This document shows positions 60,263-64,000 of a stretch of DNA of 64,000 nt, in pieces; the stretch's first letter is position 1, and every line of letters begins with the position of its first letter. The notes under the pieces are model-generated. The model did not search any database, had not been told where the DNA came from, and worked only from the letters and a program-made list of their open reading frames with translations. The stretch comes from Clostridia bacterium (GTDB lineage Bacteria > Bacillota > Clostridia > Oscillospirales > Acutalibacteraceae). A program made the position numbers and the translations under genes. The DNA lies in assembly GCA_017521425.1 (NCBI GenBank), contig JAFXCQ010000032.1, positions 124,001-188,000 of the forward strand, read 5' to 3'.

Positions 60263-62884
60263 ATGGCTGGTCTCTCTCCTATGATGGAGCAATATTTTCA
60301 GATAAAAAAAGAATATGCCGATACTCTGTTGTTTTTCAGATTAGGTGACTTTTATGAAATGTTCTTTGATGATGCTAAAATTGCATCTAAAGAGCTTGAG
60401 TTGGTCCTTACAGGCAGAGATTGTGGTCAGGAGGAAAGGGCGCCAATGTGTGGTGTTCCTTTCCACAGCGCCGATACTTACATAGCAAAACTCGTGTCAC
60501 GTGGCTACAAGGTAGCAATCTGCGAGCAGGTTGAAGACCCGGCAACTGCTAAAGGCATTGTAAAAAGAGATGTTGTAAGAATTGTAACACCCGGTACAGT
60601 AATTGAAAGCAGTATGCTTGACGAGGGTAAAAATAACTTCTTAGCATCTGTTTATATTACAGACAAATCCTGCGGTGCAGCATTTGTCGATGTTTCAACA
60701 GGTGAAGTTCATCTTGATTCTTTTAACGATACTTCAGATGCGGCTCGTCTTATGAACCAGTTAGGCTGCTTTGACCCAAGCGAGGTTTTGCTTAACAAAT
60801 ATGCGTCATCAATTAAAGAAATTGTGAATTTTGTTAAAGACAGATTGTCTGCAAGATATCAGATTTTAAGTGATGACGACTATAATGAAACACTCTGTAA
60901 AAATGCAGTTGTTTCACACATAGATGAAAATTCAGAAGATTTTGCAGAGTTCAACAGAAACAATGCTTTGCTTTTAGCATTCGGCTCTGCACTTAACTAT
61001 TTAGAAAACGCACAAAAAACAAAGCTTGAAAATATCAATGAAGTTGAATTTTTCGGCGCAGATAAATTTCTTAATTTAGATTTAACTGCAAGAAGAAATT
61101 TAGAACTAACAGAAACGCAGATAAGACGTGAAAAGAAAGGTAGTCTTTTATGGGTACTTGACCACACCAAAACTGCTATGGGTAAACGTCTTATAAGAAA
61201 TTGGGTTGAACAACCACTTCTTAATTACTCTCTTATTTCTGCAAGACAGAATGCAGTAGAGGAACTTACAAACAACACTATTCTTTTAGATACTGAAATG
61301 TCACTTCTTTCTGATATGTACGATTTGGAAAGAATTATGACAAGAATAGTTTATGGTACAGCTAATGCTAAAGAACTCCGTACATTAAGCCTTACTATTG
61401 ATAAACTTCAGGGTATTAAAGCATCTCTTATGGGTGTGAAATCCAAAATGCTCAATGAAATTTATGACGAAATAGATTTATTGGAGGATGTAAATTCTCT
61501 TATAAATTCTGCAATAGTTGACGAACCACCGCTTACTGTAAGAGAGGGTGGAATGATAAGAAAAGGCTATAACGAAGAACTTGATTCTCTTCACGATATT
61601 GTTGAAAACGGTAAGGGTTACTTAACTGCAGTTGAACAATCCGAACAAGAGAAGACAGGTATCAAAAAACTTAAAATAGGCTATAACCGAGTATTCGGAT
61701 ATTATATAGAGGTTACTAATTCATTCAAGGATTTAGTACCGGAGCATTATATAAGAAAACAGACTCTCGCAAACTGTGAAAGATATATAACTCAGGAATT
61801 AAAAGAGCTTGAGTCAAAGGTGTTAGGCGCACAGGAAAGAATTGTAAGAATTGAATTTGAATTATTCTCACAAATACGTTCAAAAATTGCAAACGAGCTT
61901 GAAAGAGTACGCGTAACTGGTAAAGCGGTTGCAAGACTTGATGTTCTTTGTTCACTTGCTTACACAGCAGTTACAAATAACTATGTAAGACCAACTGTTG
62001 ACACATCTGACGATGTTATTATTAAAGATGGCAGACACCCTGTAGTTGAGCTTATGCTCGGTGGTGCACCTTTTGTGCCAAATGATACACATCTTGATTG
62101 TGGCGATTACAGAAGTGCAATTATTACTGGTCCTAATATGGCAGGTAAATCTACATATATGCGACAAGTTGCTTTAATTGTGTTAATGGCACAAATTGGT
62201 AGCTTTGTTCCTGCAAGTAGTGCAAAAATCGGTATTGTAGATAAAATCTTCACCCGTGTAGGTGCATCAGATGACTTGTCACAAGGTCAGTCAACATTTA
62301 TGCTTGAAATGACCGAAGTTGCAGATATTTTAAAGAATGCAACTGCGAAAAGCTTAATAGTGTTTGATGAAATTGGTCGTGGTACTTCTACTTTTGATGG
62401 TATGAGTATTGCAAGAGCAGTTTTAGAGTACACTGCCGATAAAAAGAAAATAGGTGCAAAAACTCTTTTTGCTACTCACTATCACGAATTAACAGAGCTT
62501 GAAAATTCAGTTGATGGTGTCAAGAATTACAATACATCAGTTAAAAAACGCGGTGACGATATTACATTCTTAAGACGAATTGTAAAAGGTGCCGCAGACG
62601 GAAGTTACGGTGTAGAGGTTGCAAAGCTTGCGGGTATTCCAAAAACTGTTGTTGAAAATGCAAAGGTTATTTTAAAATCTTTAGAAGAACAGCAAAGAGT
62701 TAATTTAGGTGTTGCACCTAAAGTTGTTGTGGAAGAAGAGCCTGAAGAGCTTCAGCTTTCATTCTCTTCAAGCGGTAAAGAAAGCTTTATTGAAAAAGTA
62801 AAAAATATAGATGTAAACACACTTACACCTATTGAAGCATTAACAAAATTATTCGAGCTTCAGAAAGAAGCAGAAAATATATAA
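60263..62884 (+). CDS. mutS: DNA mismatch repair protein MutS
   Basis: The 873-residue MutS1 recognises mismatches. The N-terminal mismatch-binding domain shows MMEQYFQIKKEYADTLLFFRLGDFYEMFFDDA (Phe-x-Glu in FYEMF). The ATPase domain has Walker A GPNMAGKSTYMRQ, DDLSQGQSTFMLEM, Walker B LIVFDEIGRGTSTFDG and ATHYHELT. I chose ATG 60263 (GAGGTGTA upstream) rather than TTG 60251, which lies before that site. It is followed by mutL at 62922, so the mismatch repair pair is intact as far as the window shows. Confidence 0.97.
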   Translation: MAGLSPMMEQYFQIKKEYADTLLFFRLGDFYEMFFDDAKIASKELELVLTGRDCGQEERAPMCGVPFHSADTYIAKLVSRGYKVAICEQVEDPATAKGIVKRDVVRIVTPGTVIESSMLDEGKNNFLASVYITDKSCGAAFVDVSTGEVHLDSFNDTSDAARLMNQLGCFDPSEVLLNKYASSIKEIVNFVKDRLSARYQILSDDDYNETLCKNAVVSHIDENSEDFAEFNRNNALLLAFGSALNYLENAQKTKLENINEVEFFGADKFLNLDLTARRNLELTETQIRREKKGSLLWVLDHTKTAMGKRLIRNWVEQPLLNYSLISARQNAVEELTNNTILLDTEMSLLSDMYDLERIMTRIVYGTANAKELRTLSLTIDKLQGIKASLMGVKSKMLNEIYDEIDLLEDVNSLINSAIVDEPPLTVREGGMIRKGYNEELDSLHDIVENGKGYLTAVEQSEQEKTGIKKLKIGYNRVFGYYIEVTNSFKDLVPEHYIRKQTLANCERYITQELKELESKVLGAQERIVRIEFELFSQIRSKIANELERVRVTGKAVARLDVLCSLAYTAVTNNYVRPTVDTSDDVIIKDGRHPVVELMLGGAPFVPNDTHLDCGDYRSAIITGPNMAGKSTYMRQVALIVLMAQIGSFVPASSAKIGIVDKIFTRVGASDDLSQGQSTFMLEMTEVADILKNATAKSLIVFDEIGRGTSTFDGMSIARAVLEYTADKKKIGAKTLFATHYHELTELENSVDGVKNYNTSVKKRGDDITFLRRIVKGAADGSYGVEVAKLAGIPKTVVENAKVILKSLEEQQRVNLGVAPKVVVEEEPEELQLSFSSSGKESFIEKVKNIDVNTLTPIEALTKLFELQKEAENI

Positions 62885-62921
62885 TCTGATATATTATTTA
62901 TTATGAAGGGGGGCGTTCACA

Positions 62922-64000
62922 ATGCCGAGAATAAATGTGTTACCAAAAAATATCGCAGATTTAATTGCGGCAGGTGAAGTAGTTGAGCGCCCGTCTTCCG
63001 TAATAAAAGAATTTTTAGAAAACTCGATTGATGCAGGTGCTAAAAATATTACTGTTGAAATTAAAAATGGTGGAAAAACTTACATAAGAGTAACCGATAA
63101 TGGTTGTGGTATTGATAAAGACGATGTAAGAAAAGCATTTTTAAGTCACGCAACAAGCAAAATAAATTCGGCGGATGATTTAGATAGTATAAGTACATTA
63201 GGTTTTCGTGGTGAAGCATTACCATCAATTTCTGCGGTAGCAAAGGTTGAGCTTCTCACAAGAACAGAAAATGAAGAAATCGGTACATCTTATAAAATCT
63301 TTGGTGGCGAAGAGGTTGAGCTTACAGAAGCAGGCTGTCCTGTTGGTACAACGCTTATAGTAAGAGATTTATTTTTCAACATCCCTGCAAGAATGAAGTT
63401 TTTGAAAAAAGATGTTCAGGAAGGTAACTACATTGCGGCAATTTTAGAAAAAATTGCGGTATCTTATCCAAATATATCCTTTAAATTTATAAGAGACGGC
63501 AAACTTATTTTCTCTACACCGGGTGATGGTGATTTGAAATCTGCAGTTTATGCAGTGTTTGGTAAAGAATATACAGATGGTTTGCTTTCTGCGGAATATG
63601 AGGGTAACGGTATAAAGGTTACAGGCTTTGCAGGTAAACCAACTGCAGGCAGAGGTAGCAGAACCGGTCAACACTTTTTTGTAAATGGCAGGTATGTTAA
63701 AAGTCCTATGTGTATTACCGCATTAGAAACTGCTTACAAAAACTCGATTATGTCAGGTAAATTTCCGACTTGCGTTATTTTTATAAAACTCCCGTTTTCT
63801 GCAGTAGATGTCAATGTACATCCAGCAAAAACAGAGGTAAGATTTTTCGAGGAAAAGAAAGTGTTTGATGCAGTTTATGGAGCTGCACTCAATGCTTTAA
63901 CACGAGATACAAGACCAAAAGCAACTTTTTCTACTGCCAAGGTGTTTATGCCCGAAGCAATAAAAGGTGAGCAGTTGAAAATAACTGAAACAGAAGTTAA
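62922..64000 (+). CDS. mutL: DNA mismatch repair protein MutL (5' part; runs off the window)
   Basis: About 359 codons are present before the window ends and the frame stays open. The GHKL ATPase motifs are clear: AAGEVVERPSSVIKEFLENSIDAGA, the nucleotide loop VTDNGCGI, and TLGFRGEALPSISAV. The transducer segment with VNGRYVKSP and DVNVHPAKTEVRF follows. MutL couples MutS mismatch recognition to strand processing; Gram-positive MutL normally carries a C-terminal endonuclease domain, which would lie beyond the window. GGGGGG lies seven bases before the ATG. Confidence 0.96.
   Translation, partial: MPRINVLPKNIADLIAAGEVVERPSSVIKEFLENSIDAGAKNITVEIKNGGKTYIRVTDNGCGIDKDDVRKAFLSHATSKINSADDLDSISTLGFRGEALPSISAVAKVELLTRTENEEIGTSYKIFGGEEVELTEAGCPVGTTLIVRDLFFNIPARMKFLKKDVQEGNYIAAILEKIAVSYPNISFKFIRDGKLIFSTPGDGDLKSAVYAVFGKEYTDGLLSAEYEGNGIKVTGFAGKPTAGRGSRTGQHFFVNGRYVKSPMCITALETAYKNSIMSGKFPTCVIFIKLPFSAVDVNVHPAKTEVRFFEEKKVFDAVYGAALNALTRDTRPKATFSTAKVFMPEAIKGEQLKITETEV

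Overview
This window is a low-GC, gene-dense bacterial chromosome segment. It most likely comes from an anaerobic gut-type Clostridia (Oscillospirales-like) organism. The evidence is the Gram-positive gene orders (rpsM-rpsK-rpsD-rpoA-rplQ; gdpP-rplI-dnaB; tilS-hpt-ftsH; miaB-ylbF-mutS-mutL), RNase J, a YlmC-type sporulation protein, a dockerin-tagged repeat protein and strong AGGAGG-type ribosome binding sites. The taxonomic placement is inference. I saw no rRNA, tRNA, CRISPR array, prophage or classical insertion sequence.

Layout. 1-3.1 kb: end of the ribosomal protein/RNA polymerase alpha operon; the start of rpoA is out of frame with its own ribosome binding site. 3.1-6.7 kb: a GDPD-type phosphodiesterase, then murA, a WalJ-like hydrolase and a low-molecular-weight phosphatase. 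6.7-9.6 kb: a membrane-bound XRE regulator, a small inverted-repeat element carrying a 31-residue holin-like toxin gene, and an AIM24-family protein. 9.6-18.7 kb, minus strand: a complete response regulator/histidine kinase/ABC ATPase/two giant FtsX-type permeases/surface adaptor module, with a BceR-type operator candidate in front of the ATPase gene. 18.8-22 kb: a DUF3048 lipoprotein and a large polytopic membrane protein. 22-28 kb: an SOS-type promoter driving dinB, a ylmC-like gene, a BspA-type LRR-dockerin protein, a polar amino-acid ABC importer and an orphan pilin. 28.5-41 kb: a beta-helix protein, a sugar isomerase-like protein, an FAD/Fe-S oxidoreductase pair, an SanA/ElyC-like protein, a lysoplasmalogenase-like/AlaX/phosphoesterase/metallohydrolase operon and rnhA. 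41-53.6 kb: a degenerate nucleotidyltransferase-phosphomutase fusion, then the housekeeping run rnj-gdpP-rplI-dnaB-tilS-hpt-ftsH. 53.6-57.2 kb, minus strand: thiN, a small export protein, a pyrophosphatase-like/Nudix fusion, and a tandem-domain thyX. 57.5-64 kb: a lysophospholipase-like hydrolase, miaB (without TRAM), ylbF, mutS and the 5' part of mutL.

The most unusual signal is non-coding. Four of the seven convergent gene junctions (23.6, 27.6, 32.0 and 40.6 kb) hold members of one repeat family. Each member is a long conserved hairpin bracketed by degenerate heptanucleotide repeats that run in inverted orientation on the two sides. In several cases the repeats abut or supply the stop codons of the neighbouring genes, and one copy appears to be nested inside another. 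The other three convergent junctions have simple hairpin terminators. Other items worth following up are the rpoA frameshift, the toxin-bearing miniature element, the two-permease module with its operator, the complementary-degenerate double ThyX, and the MiaB that ends exactly at a repeat.
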